Origin: Sthenelais limicola
Lineage: Eukaryota; Annelida; Polychaeta; Phyllodocida; Sigalionidae
Direction: 5' to 3'
Length of the DNA: 64,000 bases
Assembly: GCA_942159475.1 (NCBI GenBank)
Contig: OW804094.1
Coordinates: 61,562,966 to 61,626,965 of the forward strand
Below the pieces are notes generated by a model, which saw nothing but the letters and a program-made list of their open reading frames with translations, was not told where the DNA came from and searched no databases. Made by a program: the position numbers and the translations under genes. Positions within the stretch are counted from its first letter, which is position 1, and every line of letters starts with the position of its first letter. Positions 26,251 through 39,800 of this stretch are shown piece after piece.

Positions 26251-26749
26251 ATGGAAAAATTGGATTTTAACCTTTTCTTTGACCCAAAACTATTGAATGG
26301 GGGAACACCGAAGTTGGTGGAGGCATTACCAAGAAATTTAAGATTTTTTGCTATTAGATGGGAGTTGAGCCGTCACAACAAAGTTGAAGTTTGGCGGTTT
26401 ACAGATGGAAAAAAAACCCTTTTACGGTATGTGTGGACTGACATTGCCACATGTTCGGGGATCAGAGAATTACCGCATGTGGAAAGTGATTACGGTACAA
26501 TTCCTTGTTTGGATTATAAGAGTTTTGTGGAGTTGTGTCGCAATAAAGATAAACTTATTCCCCTATGCTCTGCCTCACATAACCGGGAAATACCCCTTGG
26601 GTTATGGAAAGTGAGAAGGGCGGACACCACAAAGGGAATAACGTTGGAAAGGGGTGACGATTGGATGACATTTAATAAGAAGGAATGTCGGGTGTTGATT
26701 AACAAAATGGATGCAATCAACCACTTTTTACAACCAGGGCATTTAGATG
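26251..26749 (+). CDS. Unrecognised protein, first exon
   Basis: ATG at 26251 opens 166 codons to a good donor (G|GTGGGT at 26750). The protein is mixed alpha/beta-looking, begins MEKLDFNLFFDP and contains ELSRHNKVEVWRF, SRLC-like Cys/His residues near residue 105 and GDDWMTFNKKECRVLINK near the end. I recognise no family. The second half faintly resembles the PC4-like gene product nearby, but this is weak. The next visible acceptor (27149, BIR exon) is in the wrong phase to join directly, so either an exon is missed or the gene is broken. It lies at the left side of the Polinton on the plus strand. Confidence 0.55.
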
Positions 26750-27149
26750 GTGGGTACATTTGTTTATTTATTATGTTATATTGATGTATTTACAATTTGG
26801 TTACAAAAATAGAATTCAGTATTTAATACTGTTGTTTTTAAAACAGAATCATCTTAAAAGGGTCATGGGGTTTGTTTAACCCAATTATTGTTAGGTATTC
26901 ATAATTAACTATTTATAAATTCAGATGATGTGGACTAACTTACAGGAGTGAAGAGATACACTACACAACCATTTTCCAAAATTTCAATTTTAGATCAAAT
27001 AAACTGACACGCTTATTTATCATGTACACACGAGTTGTTTGGTTTTTTGATTATTTTTTTGTTGGTTTTTCGGATTTTTGATTTGATTTTACATTTATAA
27101 CCACACAAGTGGGGTTGGGATATAGTCATTGAGACACCATCATTTGCAG

Positions 27150-27615
27150 CGAACACTTGCTTAGAAAATGGGAGGATAATCATTCAATTGAACGTTGTTC
27201 TTTAACTCTGTATCCAAGGTTGGATTATAAAGTAAGACTTTCAACATATGAATCAAAAGAAGGTTCTACATGTTCGGATTTAATGGCGTATAATGGGTTG
27301 TTTTATTTAGGGGGAGATTCACACCAATGTTATAAGTGTGGGATTATTTTACATTCTTGGGAACCAACAGATATACCAGCAGTTGAGCATTTTAGACATT
27401 CCCCGTCATGCCCATTTGCAAGAGCTCGCTTAAGGGCAAATGATCACATAACGGGTGTATTATGGCATATCCTACTAAAAATCAGGAATATGGAAAAACG
27501 GGTGGGTAGGCTAAAAGAAGGTCTTTCAAGAGTGGAAGCTATAAGTGAATGTAAGAGTTGTAGAAAACATGAATGTGGGGATAACGTTGTGTCTCATTTG
27601 GATGAAGTTGGGTAA
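27150..27615 (+). CDS. BIR (IAP-type) zinc-domain exon
   Basis: An acceptor (TTTGCAG, 27149) opens a frame that runs to TAA at 27615. Residues about 25-95 form a BIR domain: RLSTYES, then LMAYNGLFYLG, then CYKCGIILHSWEP and EHFRHSPSC. The spacing C-x2-C-x16-H-x6-C is exactly that of BIR zinc sites, and the conserved Trp-Glu-Pro is present. BIR domains bind and restrain caspases or other partners in inhibitor-of-apoptosis proteins; large DNA viruses also carry them. No RING finger is visible; the C-terminus has a possible coiled coil and a Cys pair (SCRKHEC). The start exon is unknown: the upstream exon's phase does not match. In a Polinton context it is probably an acquired anti-apoptotic accessory gene; that role is inferred. 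Confidence 0.85.
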
Positions 27616-27686
27616 AAAAAAGGGAGGGTTGGGGCGTGTAAAGGGGGAGGGGGGTAAGAAAGAGTGGGGTATTGAGTATAGTAACG

Positions 27687-27774
27687 TATATAAAGATCAA
27701 TAGGGAGGTGTTGGGAAGGGGGGAGGTGTGGGAGGGGAGGGGATTGAGTAAAAAAAAAGGGTTGGTATATAAAG
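27687..27774 (+). promoter_or_regulatory. Duplicated TATA-box promoter of the PC4-like gene
   Basis: TATATAAAGATCAAT at 27687 and TATATAAAGATCGAT at 27766, each followed by GGGAG, are two copies of one core promoter about 79 bp apart. The second is about 100 bp upstream of the ATG at 27869, a normal distance. The intervening DNA is G-rich. Confidence 0.7.
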
Positions 27775-27868
27775 ATCGATGGGGAGTCATTTCAACCCAA
27801 CTTCTTGTTAGAAGATCAAGGAATAGACGCACGCACACTCTCTCTCTCTACTTTCCACATTCTTCATT

Positions 27869-30800
27869 ATGCCTAAGGTGAGTTATTTTACTTATATTTT
27901 TCGTTGTTTGGGCGAACTTGTATGTTTTATATTGTTTGATAACATTAGTTACTGCTGTTTACATAAACATTTTGGGGAAAGGGATCAAACACATTTCAAT
28001 TATAATGTACTTTTCCCATCATATAATGATTTGACCATACATCATTTATGGTACGAAGGTTGGTTTATTTTTTCGTAATGTAATCGCTCATAACTATACC
28101 CCATTTTATGATACGGGAGTTGGTTTATTTTTGTTTTGATATACGTTAATATTACTTAATGTTGGTGTGTATTGGATTTTTAGGTGACAAAATCGCGTAA
28201 AATGGGGGGAAAAGTTGGTAAACAAATCCCACTACAAATCCCAAGCGGTGGAGAGGAGGATATTATTGATCGACTTTTCTCGGTGAGTTTTAATTATATT
28301 AAGGGGGTCAAATCTGTTTGTGTTATTTGTTGGTTTAAGTTAGAGGTTCATATTATTGGTATCTATAAGCTCACATTTAAATTTTGAGGGCGTATATTGG
28401 TACACACCAAAATACAAATTTATAAGGGAGATGATTGTTAATTTTAAAGATAAATTTTATCTTATCTGTAGTGAACCCCAGATTCGTGGGCGCGAGGTTA
28501 CGAAATTCCGTAAAGAATCACGAATACGAGGAGATTCGTTTGAACCTGGTTTATTTCCCAAAGGTATACAGTTACAAAGGTATTGTCACTGAAGCAAGGG
28601 TGCTTAATTTGAACAACAGAAGTATCTCGGTCCGCGGCGCGGCTCGAGTCCGTAGTGTTAAGCGAAGCCTGGATCCCCTTGCGGAGGTAGTAGTATCCTC
28701 CGCCTACCGTCCGTCGGAGGGTGTCTGCAGTGTCGTCTGCACGGTGGTCGTATGTCCCCCCCTGACGGAACTGGCCGGAACTGGTGGTAGTCGTCTCCGG
28801 CGCTGGTAGAAGTGCCCCCGCTGTCGTAGCCTGGATGGTGTTTGGCGATAGTCGACAGCCTCGCTGTATTCCGGGTGGCGGACCCACTACACTGCCCCCT
28901 CACTAGTTGGAGTTGAAGGGGTCCACGATAACTAGTTATGTAGGGTCCGCCGTGGCACTAAGGAGATCCTCGTGGCTCCAGATCCTCGTGTGCAGCGGGG
29001 CAAATGTTATGCCACTCCGCCGCACGGATCCTAGAGCCAGGCTTGCACTCGCCCCCAAGGTTCGTAGCCTTCATAGGCCTAAAGAGGCCACCGGACATGC
29101 CTGTCCGTCCCAGTCTCGCAGTGCGGTACAACTGGAAGCGTACATTCGAAGCATATATAAAAAAATTTCGTGCACGAGCTTTATTAATAAAAGCGAGGCT
29201 AGTGAGCCATACTAGCCTTGCGGATAAAACCACCACCTGCGAGGAGGAGAGCCCCCCCCCCTCGCTGTGAGATGAACCCACACGAGACAGCCGCCTCGGG
29301 GGATCGCAGTGCTGATCCCGAGCCCTATGGAGGGAGTTCTAGACGAACTCCCCTGCCTCCTTCGCCTCAGCGTCCCCCTCCGTTTTGGAGATGCCATGAA
29401 GCGAGAGGTTCCCAATAAGGGCTTCATCGAACGGGTCGAAACGCGAATCTGGGACGACAACTACGTTGTCTTCTTGTCCCAGATCGTCGTATATCAACGC
29501 TGTATCGGAGTCCGACTCCTGCAGCAGCTCGTGCTCTTCCCCGTCCGATATTTCTACCGACTTGTCAGAGCCCGAGCCTGCTGCCGCCAGATGGTCCACG
29601 GGAGTGGTACCCTCGTCCGTGCGAGGCCATGGTAACGCGATCGCATCACCATTTCCCTCGACCCCTTCCACACTCGTACCCGTGGGCGCGGTGACGGGAA
29701 GAGGTGCCGCTGGTACACTTGCCAACGGACCCTTCGTGGACGTATCCATCGAAGGTAGCGCCTCTTTCAACTTTGGGGAGGCCTCACCGCTCGGAGGCGG
29801 TGCCGGCCGTGCCACCAAAGTTTTCTCCTCTATAAAGGAGAGGCGCTTGGTCGCCGAGGAGACGTCCCCTCGGGGTGGCCTGTACGAACGGGGCGTGGAG
29901 GAAGCAGCCGGAGTTACCCCGGCCGAATCCTCTGCTTCCGCGGATTGGCTACCCGGGAGCATGTTAGGCCCCCACGTAGCTGCTGACATCCGCGGAGTTA
30001 ATCCCGTGTCCGTACACACGCTCTGATTCTCACGTTGCCGAGTTAAGTCAGTAACGCTGATGAGCGTGCCACCAGTATCCATAGGGATCCCCGCGGGGTC
30101 CACTATCTGGATGGAGGGAGGTTCTATCCCGTGGGATAGTGGAAAGGCCGGCCGGCGCGAATTGAGAGCCTCAACTCGCAGCCGACTCTCTGTCTCACGG
30201 AGCTCTTGAATCTCCCGATTCAGCTTGGCCTGCTGCCGTTCAGCTTCCTCCTTCTCGTCTTCCTCGCAGAAGAATGCCATGTCGCGGGCCGACTGCTCCT
30301 TGTCTAGCAGACGTTGTTGCTCGAAAGCTTCCCGCTTGGCCGTCTCAGCTAGTTGCTGACGAACGGCTTCCTCCTGTTGGAGTCGTTGCTGTTCCGCTTG
30401 CCGCAGAGCAGCCTCCTCCTGCCGGAGTCGCTGCTCTTCGGCCTGCCATAGAGCAGCCTCCTCCTGTTGGAGTCGTAGGTCTTCCGCCTGTCGCAGAGTT
30501 TCCTCTTCCCGGAGTTTCCTCTCCAAGGCCTCTTTGACCAGGCGTGTCTCGGCTAGGGTCGTCTCCCGTTGGACACGGAGCCGCTCTGCCTCAACCCGAC
30601 CCTGCTCGAAACAACGCTGTGCCGCCGCCTTCTCCTCCTCCTTTCGAGCAGTTGACCCCTCGTGTGGGTCTACCTCCATCTCTGTCTCCGAACCACAGAG
30701 AGGGGTCTCGTTAGCGAGCGCTGATGCCCCCGCGGTAGAGGGCACCTTCGTAGTCGCGACGCGTGTGGGCGCGCGGGCTGGAGCGTGGGTGGGAGTGCCA

Positions 30801-33800
30801 CGACCTATACCTCCGAAAAGAGGTTTGGCGGTCTGACGATCACCCGGAGCGAAACCCGGAGGAATGGCCGGCTCTGCGCGCAAAGCTCGAACTTTTCGCG
30901 GACCTCCAACTTCCTCTGTTCCAGGCGCAGAATCGGATTCTGCACCGGAGGAGCCGTCTCTACCCTTGGTGGTGGGGGAGACGCGGGTCGCATAGCCCGT
31001 TGCGCGGCCTGTGCCCGCAGCAGAGTGACCTCCGCATGCAGCTCCTGGTTCTCCCGGCGAAGTCCGTTGACTTGCGTATCGAGAAGGTTTACCCTCTCGA
31101 CCAGGAGTTCCTGCTCATTGAGGGACCTGTTAAGGTCCTCCATAAGCTGCGCGATTTCCGCTTGGCTATCAACCAAACGGTCCACGTTATCGAGAGGCCT
31201 GTAGGTCTCTGCGATATCGACACAGAAGCCTTCCAGCGACTCTTGTAGAGCCTGCCGGAGGACCGCTGCGCGATCCGCCACCACCTTTCGGGTACGGGCG
31301 ATGCCCGCCCGATCGACTTCGGGTGGGGGTGCCCTTGCGGCAGCCGTAGGTCGTGACGGACCCGGCTGAGGGTCCGGCACGGTGGCACTAGGTGCTCTAC
31401 CTTCCGCGGCTGCGGGTGCGGGGCGATGCGACTTCTGTAGGACCGTAAGTCCTGTAGGCGCGGGCAAGGTGGGAAATTCCTTCTCCTTTGAGGACGGAAT
31501 TTTATACCCGTCTAGCCAGGCGTTCCTGTCGGGAATCGGCGCGGGCACGAGTTTCGGACGTTTCTCGGGCCGCTTTTCCGTGTCGGAACGGTCCGATTTG
31601 TCCGACTTATCGGAACCCTTCTTCTTCCTCTTCGTCTTCCCCGTTCGTTTAGGCTTAGTAATGTCCTTTTCCAACGGGTACTTGGAGGTGAAGTTTTGCT
31701 CCTTTGCGTTCCTCAGAATGGCTTCCGAGGTTGCAGAGGCAAGGTGGAGCGTGCTTTTGTATCCCCACTGTGGGAGATACGAAACGCCCACGCGCTCAAG
31801 AACCGGCATAATTTTATCGACAGCCTTTTTACGGGCCATCTTATGCGGCTCCTTTGACCCGTGGGCCACGATGTCGGAGCGACGGTCCCCGGTTACGGGA
31901 CAATACCCAATCGGACACCGCCAAACCGGTGTCATGGGGGTATGCACTTCACACAGGTGTCTGGTGAAGAGAAGCCGCGACTTATCTGCGGCTTACCGAC
32001 AAGCGCCTCCGTTCTGCAGAGCAGGAACGGGCACCGCGAACTCTCTTCGTAGAGGAGCATAGCCATTTGAAGCTTACGGTCGGATTCAAACGAGTACGCT
32101 AGGTCTGCCGTTCGCAAGACCTTACGGGGGTTAGTACAGGTTTCAAAGAACCGTTTGTACTCTTCCACGGAGACCGCTTTGTGGTACTCCAGGTAGTCGG
32201 GGAAACGATCGACCTCCGATGGGTCACGGACCGCCTCCTTACGCTCTCGCTCGTTTGCGGGGAGTAGAGAAAGAACCGGCTTCTTTCCATCCCCCCACTT
32301 GAGCTTCTTCGCCGCGGCGTTGAGAGCTTTGTGCCGGCGGTACTTGCCGGCAGCCGCATCGGGGTCTTTTAGGCCATCCGACGGGCTCGCTTCCGAGTCA
32401 TCCGAGTGACTTGACGGACCTTCCACCTCACGTTTGAGGCGGCGGTCGCGCTCACGACGAACACGCCGTTTGCGATTGGCTGCAGTCTCCCCGAAGGATT
32501 CTGCGGCCGAGTGTCCGCTGTCATCGCTCATGATGAGCGTGACTGCGAAATGCTACCCTACGGTAGAAGGGGGCTCGTCTCAGAGACAGTCCCCAATCCT
32601 TTCTTTTCCGTCCGCCTCGTCTCGTCCCCAAACACGAAGTCTGTACCCTGTAATACAAAGTGAAACACTCAATTCACGGGTCACAATGAAATCTCGCACA
32701 CGAACGGCCTAACCAGTAGTCCGCCGAGATAGAGGAGTACGGCAAACCACGAGTGTTTGCCGAAGTTAATTACCTCTCTCTTAGACTCGGGGCTCTTATA
32801 TAGGGGGCCATCCGAATGAAACAACTCAATCGCACCCGAGGTGTTGACATCGCTCGCGAACTCCCAGGAGCCGTGTCCAACCGTTCCGGTTGCGTAGTTG
32901 ACACCACTCGTGAAAGTTCGCGCGCTATGGCGGCCCTACGAGCCGCCTGCGCGATAGGGACTGACACTACTCGCGAAAAGCGTTATCCGGTAGCATTCTT
33001 GTATCCATCCGTGCCCGGCATTTTATTAACAATGTAGCCGGTGCCCGTACGAAAACACGAAACTGAACCAGATACGCCCCACCTGGCGACAGAAAAGTCA
33101 GCAACCGAAACCACCGGCAGTGCAGAAAGGTCACCTCCACGCACATGGCGGCCTTCGAGTTGACAATCGAAACCCTCAGATTTAAACAACGAAACAGCTT
33201 TCCCCCGGGAATCAAAAGTTCCCATCTACTATTTCATCGCTTTACCACGGCAACATTTAGCGAACATCAAGGATAGTTCTCAACGATCCAATCCCATATC
33301 GGAAAGAGTTTCATTGAGATGGTCGGCATTGGCACCAGCCTCCTCTTGTTCTCTCGATGCACATGGCGTAATGTCTTAGCACGCTATATGGAAGCGGCCA
33401 GATCTCAACAATCGTAATTCATCAATGGTAACATAATGACATGTTTTCATTTTCAATATCACAATGATCCAACAATGAAAGTTAACGTTTGCTGCTACTT
33501 ACAGTGAACTGGATTTCTCCTTGCTCTGTGTAAAAGCCAAAAATGCGGTTGATGTGAGCCACTTACGTGTGGCCACCAACTCGCTTCTCGCTTGACTGAC
33601 TGTCTCGGAGGCAGATGCTCTAAGATCAGTCATGTGATCAACAGATCGCCTGAAGGTGGCGCCCTGATCGGGTCCAGCCTCCACGAACATTGCTACCCGT
33701 AAACCGGATAACTTCCGTATAGTTGATCTATACGAATGTTGTACATATGTAAATACGTGGTCTTTAACCACGGTTAGTAACACCTTCGTGTTAAATATGT

Positions 33801-36800
33801 TAATCTGCAGCCCTAGACGGGCCGCTCCAAGGTACTATGGCAGTTTTTAAATGATCAGGGAAACATACTTGGCTTCAGGTTTCTTACTGTTAGCGAACAT
33901 GGTTGATTTCAGCCCGATATCGGTACTGTCCACATCATGGATCCATACTAGCAGTTTCAACCTATCCGCTTCGTACAGCTATTGCCGTATAGGGTTGATC
34001 GTTACAGAGGTGTCCACTCTCCTAGCGTATTGACCAAAATGACTTCTCGTTGTGTACTTTTTTCTTAACCCATGTCTTCGACAGACACGACCGGGTTAAC
34101 AGACCTTTTGTGTTCGTCATTTGAAATAGAGGCTCTAACGGCCGCTCCGAGCTATCCGATCCCAAGCCTGACCGGACGCCTGGATACTCGTTTGCCAATG
34201 CCTCGCGTCGCGACATCGGGCGGCCTCGTGGGATTCGGCACCTCCGAACCCCGTTGTACAAGCTTATCGGGCTTGTCTGCCTTAGGTACCAAGGGTTTCC
34301 TACCCTTGTTCTGCTGGTTCGGTAGAGGAGTTGGTCGCTTTGGAGGGGACACGGTCTCCTTCGTACACCCCTTTTTGTGTTTTGGTGGTCGGCCACGCCT
34401 GTTCGCGAGATTAACTTTCCGGAGAAGTGTTTTCTCTAACGACTTAGCGAGCTCTTGGCCGGCCACGGCCTTGCCCTTCTCCAGCGACACCACATCTCTA
34501 CCAGCAGCCACAAGCCTCCTATACTCAGGAGCTTGTTCCAACCCGGTCGTTTTGCGGAGCTCTCCCCTCTTATCAGGGTCTAGAACGGATTTCATCAGAT
34601 CTCCACTCCACTTGACACCACCGGCCGCGGTATCTACGACATAGGAGTTGCCTCCTAATGCACGGGTTATTTTAAACGGACCATCCCACTTCGCACCATA
34701 TTTGTTTGCCGCCTTTGGTGGGTAATATCTATATATCCAGTCCCCCACTTCAAATGACCGGTTTGTTGCGGACAAATCAAAATGGCGTTTCTGAGCGATG
34801 GCCGTTTTCTTCAACGTACGACGCACATATTCGTGCGACTTCCGTAAATTTTTACAAAGATCCTCGATGAAACCTGAGCCGGAGGGGAAGTCCAAGCCAT
34901 TTCGAGGTACACCATGAATTAGATCCGCAGGTGTATATGCCTCCGTTCCGAAAACCACGGAATGAGGAGTGCAGCCCGTACTCGCGTTAATCGTATTATT
35001 ATATGCCGCCGCGATGCATGGGATATAAGTGTCCCAATCATCCGCGCCATAATCTGCATAACACGAGAGCTGTTCCACGAGAACACGATTAAACCTTTCT
35101 GCCTGCCCGTTTGCCTGTGGCCTATACAGGAGAGTTGTCTGTTTCTTCGTGTCGTAGAGATTGCAGAGTTCCCGGAATAATTCTCCATCAAACTCTGGGC
35201 CCCCATCAGTTTGTATCGCTCGGGGCGCGCCAAACCGCAGGATCCAATTGCGAAATACTGTCCAGGCGACTGTCGCCGCCTTATGGTTCGGTAAGCAGTA
35301 TGCTTCCGACCACTTTGAAAAGTAATCCACGATGACCAATACACAAGCATTTCCTCTCGTGCTAGTCTTAAAGCCACTAAGGATATCCATCGAGATTCTA
35401 CTGAACCTCTCTCCCGTGAGCTCTTTTTGCAATGGCGATTTATTGACACCTTTTCGTGTTTTTCGCACATTACACTCGGGGCATAACTGAATCCATCTTT
35501 TTACGTCCCCGGATTGAGCCGGCCAGAAGAACCTTCTTCGTAAAGCGTCTTTTGTTCTGGCGTGCCCAAAGTGTCCCGCTGAGGCCGGGCCGTGATATCG
35601 CCTGAACATAGGTAGGCGTTGGTCAAACGGCAACACGATCCTTGGGAAAACATGTCCAGTCGAAGGTTTTCTCCACTTGAAAGTGAGTACCCCTTCTTCT
35701 AAACACAAATCCGTCTTGTGACTCCAGATTGTTCTGAATTCATCACTTTCACTAGTCAGATTTGCGGGTTCCCGGTTATTTTCCAGGAAACCCATGATAC
35801 GAGTGATAGTATCGTCCGTGCGCTGTTGCTCACGGATAGTCTGGTTTACAGATACGAGATTGTCGTCCGTGCCTGTCCCCTCCCCCACGAAACCAGCTAT
35901 AGCCGCTTTGTGTGCCCCACAATCATCGCAATCTGTACGTTTACAACGACTGTAGGGTCTACGAGAGAGGCCGTCCGCATTTTCATGCTTCTTGCCCGGG
36001 CGGTCTTGAATAACACCTTTGTTGGTAACCCCGTACTGCTGTAAGTCCAGCAACCAACGAGCCAGCATATTTTCTGGTTCCTTGAAGGTCATAAGCCACG
36101 TAAGAGACGAGTGGTCCGTACGGACTATGAAGTCTGTGCCGTATAAATAATGTTTGAATTTCCGCACATAATATACGACCGCTAGCAGCTCCCTGTACGT
36201 AGTACAGTAGTTTTTCTGCGATTTCGAGAGCGAATTACTGGCGTATGCGATCACCCGCTCTTGCTCGTCCTGAACCTGCGATAGGACCGCCCCCATGGCC
36301 GTACCACTCGCATCCGTATCCAGAATAAACTGGCCAGACGCTCGTGGATACGCCAAGACGGACGTGGACAGCAAGGCTTTCTTCGTAGCCTCGAATGCAT
36401 CATCGAGCTCACTATTCCAAGTAAGCTTATACCGTAGTACCTTCTGCCCGGCTGTTGCAGTTTCCTGCAATGGCCGCACGAGATCATTAAAACTCGGAAT
36501 GAACTGACGGTAATATGAAGCGAAGCCCAGAAATGATCTGATGTCCTTCACTGTCAACGGAATAGGCCAAGTTACAACCGCTCGCGTCTTCTCCGGATCC
36601 GCCCGTATCCCCTCCTTAGATATGATGCGACCCAAGTACTGTACCTCTTTACGGAAGAGGCGACACTTTTTCGGTTTCAACTTAAGGCCGTACGCCATCA
36701 ACCTATCAAACACTAACCCCGTGTTCGTAATCGCATCATGGATAGTTGCACCATAAATGATCACATCGTCTAGATAGACGACGCAGATCTTGCCATTAAG

Positions 36801-39800
36801 CCCCCGGAGAACCTCCGTCATCATTTTCTGAAACGTGGCCGGGACGTTGCAAAGACCAAACGGCATCACCTTAAACTGGTATAACCCCGTGGAAGTAGTG
36901 AAAGCCGTTTTCTCTTTACTGTCCGGATCCATGGCTATTTGCCAATAGCCACTCTCCAGATCTAGGGTACAAAACCACGCATTGCCACCAAGCGCTTCTA
37001 GACAGTCGTCTATCCGCGGTAGTGGGTACGAGTCTTTTCGTGTCACATTGTTCAGTCTCCTGAAATCAACGCAAACCCTAGTTGAACCATCCGGTTTCGG
37101 AACAAGAACCGTGGGGAAGGCCCACGGGCCGTTTCCCTCCTCGATCTTATCCTCCGCTAGCATCTTACTGACCTGGGAGTCCAGAGCCTCCTGTTTTGCC
37201 AAGGGAACTCGACGAAAAGGTAACTTTATAGGCTTAGTGTCACCCGTGGCGATGGAGTGTAGAACCCTGTTCGTAAACCCCAATTGTTCACCTTGCAATC
37301 TGAACACCCGCTTTTTCGCGTATACCAACTCGCGCACCTCTTTCAAGGTTTCAGTATCCGCTACTTCAGCGCCCTCTATGATAGATTCCAGTTCAGGGAT
37401 GCTAGTAATTGAACAGCTATCGGAGGTCAGCTTTCGCTTACCCCCCGTGCTGGACCCGTTCACGGACTCTGCTCTCGCATCCGCCAGATGCGAATAGTCA
37501 CCCGTGAAGTTTGCCGCTACCTCATAAGCGGATGCCACAGGCGTCCCGCGTGGCATGACTATTGCAAGTCCCGTTGGATTCATAATAGGAAGCTCGTGGC
37601 AGTGAGCAGACGATACATATGTATCGCAACCCTCCACGAGACCGTCTACTTGTAACCCTACATCTGACTCCATGATATAGCCCACGTCGTTCTCGGGTAG
37701 GGACACATCCACAGACGCGACCTTTACCTCGAACGCGGCCAACCGCACATCCTCCCGTAGGAATGCAGTCGATATCGCTCCTTTCCGTCGACAGAATACG
37801 TGATTCTTGCCTCCTTCCAAGAGCATCTTCCCAGGCCCCGTAATGCTAGTATCATAGCGCCACATGAAGTCTTGGCCCAGCACGGCCTCCTCCCCGCCGC
37901 CTAGACCATCGACTACGAGACAGGCGTTCGGATACGAACGCCCTGCGATCTCAAAGTCAAAGACCGCATACCCCATCGTCACTGGAGTACCACCCGCAAG
38001 TGGTTTTACCCGGACCCGCGAAGCGAGCAGGTCGGGCTTGCGAGCTAGCGATTCATAGAATTGTTTAGACACTAGTGAGGTAGTTGCACCTGTGTCGTAT
38101 AAAAATTCTCCTCGCCTAGTACCCACTGTGACAGGTACGTACCATCTATCCACTATCGCTACCACGTCGATAGGAATAGAGAGATCCCGGCTGGCCGCAG
38201 AACTAGTCAAATTCTTAACACAGCGTTCCCCACCCGCGGTAGAGCTAACCGCGAGCAGCGCCGTGCCAGCGTCAGTATAGCGGCCGTCCAAACCCATTCC
38301 ACGATCGCGTGGAATGGCTCGAACGCTACTAACCGACTCCTTAGACCAAGGTTTCGTGTCTGCGGGCCTTGTCGGGTCCTCACCCTCCATCACCCCAGTT
38401 TCCTCCTTGTTCCGTTCTGCCTGCCTACCTGACCTCCCCAGATTGTACGACCCTTCTGGAGGTCTTTTGCCCGAGCGGGCTACGGAAGGGTTCCCCCTCC
38501 CGTCATGAGTTCCGTCGAACTTGCGGGTCTCGTCACCGCTTCCTTGCGAGACCCACGTCAATTTCCCTTAGTTGATTTATCTTCCAGGGAATTGGATTCC
38601 TCACCATTTTCTTTCGCGACGAAAGCGCGAAACTTTTTAAGGTAATGACAATTGGCTTGCAGATGGGTAGTTTTCCCACAAAGCCAACAAGCTGGCTCTG
38701 GACGAGTCGCTTTCGTGTCCTTCTTCCTGTAGTCAGTTTTCGTGACTATCTTCTTGGAAGATTTGGACAAAGTCTTGGTTTTATCCCAAGCCTTTTTCGT
38801 GCTACGGTCCGACTTTTTACTGTCATCCTTTCGCACGTCCTTCCGCATAGCCTGGAAGGCCGCGAAATCGGCTATTAACTCCGATTCCGAATCAGAATCC
38901 GGGACTTCGGTCGCAGTAGACGCCCCCGAAGTCTCGTCCGCTGACGAGTCAGAGTCGGACTGCGCTTCTGCTTCCGCAGCCGCGTAAGAAGCCTTCCGCT
39001 CCTTGTCCTTTCTCTGTCCGTAGAACTTATATCCTCTAGTTTTAAATTTAGAGGACTGTCCCTGCGTGGAGTCCAAGACACGCTGATATGCTTCCGGGCC
39101 ACCTGCTCGCACGAAATCTGTTGCGAGATCTACGCAATCTTGCATAGACTTTGGGCGATTAGTTTGCACCCACATGCCCAGAAATTTGTCTTCTAAGCCC
39201 GTGCAGAAGATTCGGATAGACTCCTTCTTCATATGTTCGAGGTATTGTCCCTCGTACGCACGTTTGCACAAGGTCAGTAGAGCCTCACCATAGTGTTGAA
39301 GTGATTCGCCAGGTTGTTGAACACGGCTGCGGTATTCCTCCTGGCGTTGTTCTTCGGTCTTTGTGTCCAAGATGACACGAAGCCTCGTCACAACGTCACT
39401 TAACGTTAGGGACCTAGAATTTCCCCAAGTAGACTGGTTCACATGTCGTGAAGTCGCCATAATGAGTTCGCGCATCAGCGTTTCCTCCTGCCAACCGCAA
39501 AGTTCGGCATAGTTTATCGCGGATGCGAGATACTCTTCCCAATCCTCCCCATTGCGAAAAGGTTTGAGATTTTTAGGTTTAGGATTTTCTCCCTTGCCCG
39601 TTGATCCGTATAAACGAACTTCCGCAGGGCGGTCTTCGTTATACACAACACTAGCTTCCATTTCGGGCATCATCGAACGCCTACACTTAGTAGTGCTCGT
39701 TGGTCCCGTCGAACGGTAGTCTGGTTCGTGACCAGTTGACAAACCCCGTTTGGGCTGTAAATCGTTGTCCAACAATGGAATCGAAACATTAGTCAACGAG

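Noticed and set aside
26251..27615. Joining the first unknown exon directly to the BIR exon
   Set aside because: The donor leaves one base and the acceptor needs two, so the direct join destroys the BIR frame.
28498..28887. 129-codon minus-strand frame present in both LTRs
   Set aside because: It is identical only because the LTRs are. It has no recognised domain and overlaps LTR sequence needed for replication.
29466..31248. Several long plus-strand frames opposite the extra Gypsy ORFs (for example 30274-30537, Pro/Ala-rich)
   Set aside because: They are antisense shadows of GC-rich coding sequence; the minus-strand frames are longer, ordered and overlap as expected.
36982..37497. Plus-strand frame of 171 codons opposite pol
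   Set aside because: Antisense to the RT region, which is clearly the coding strand.
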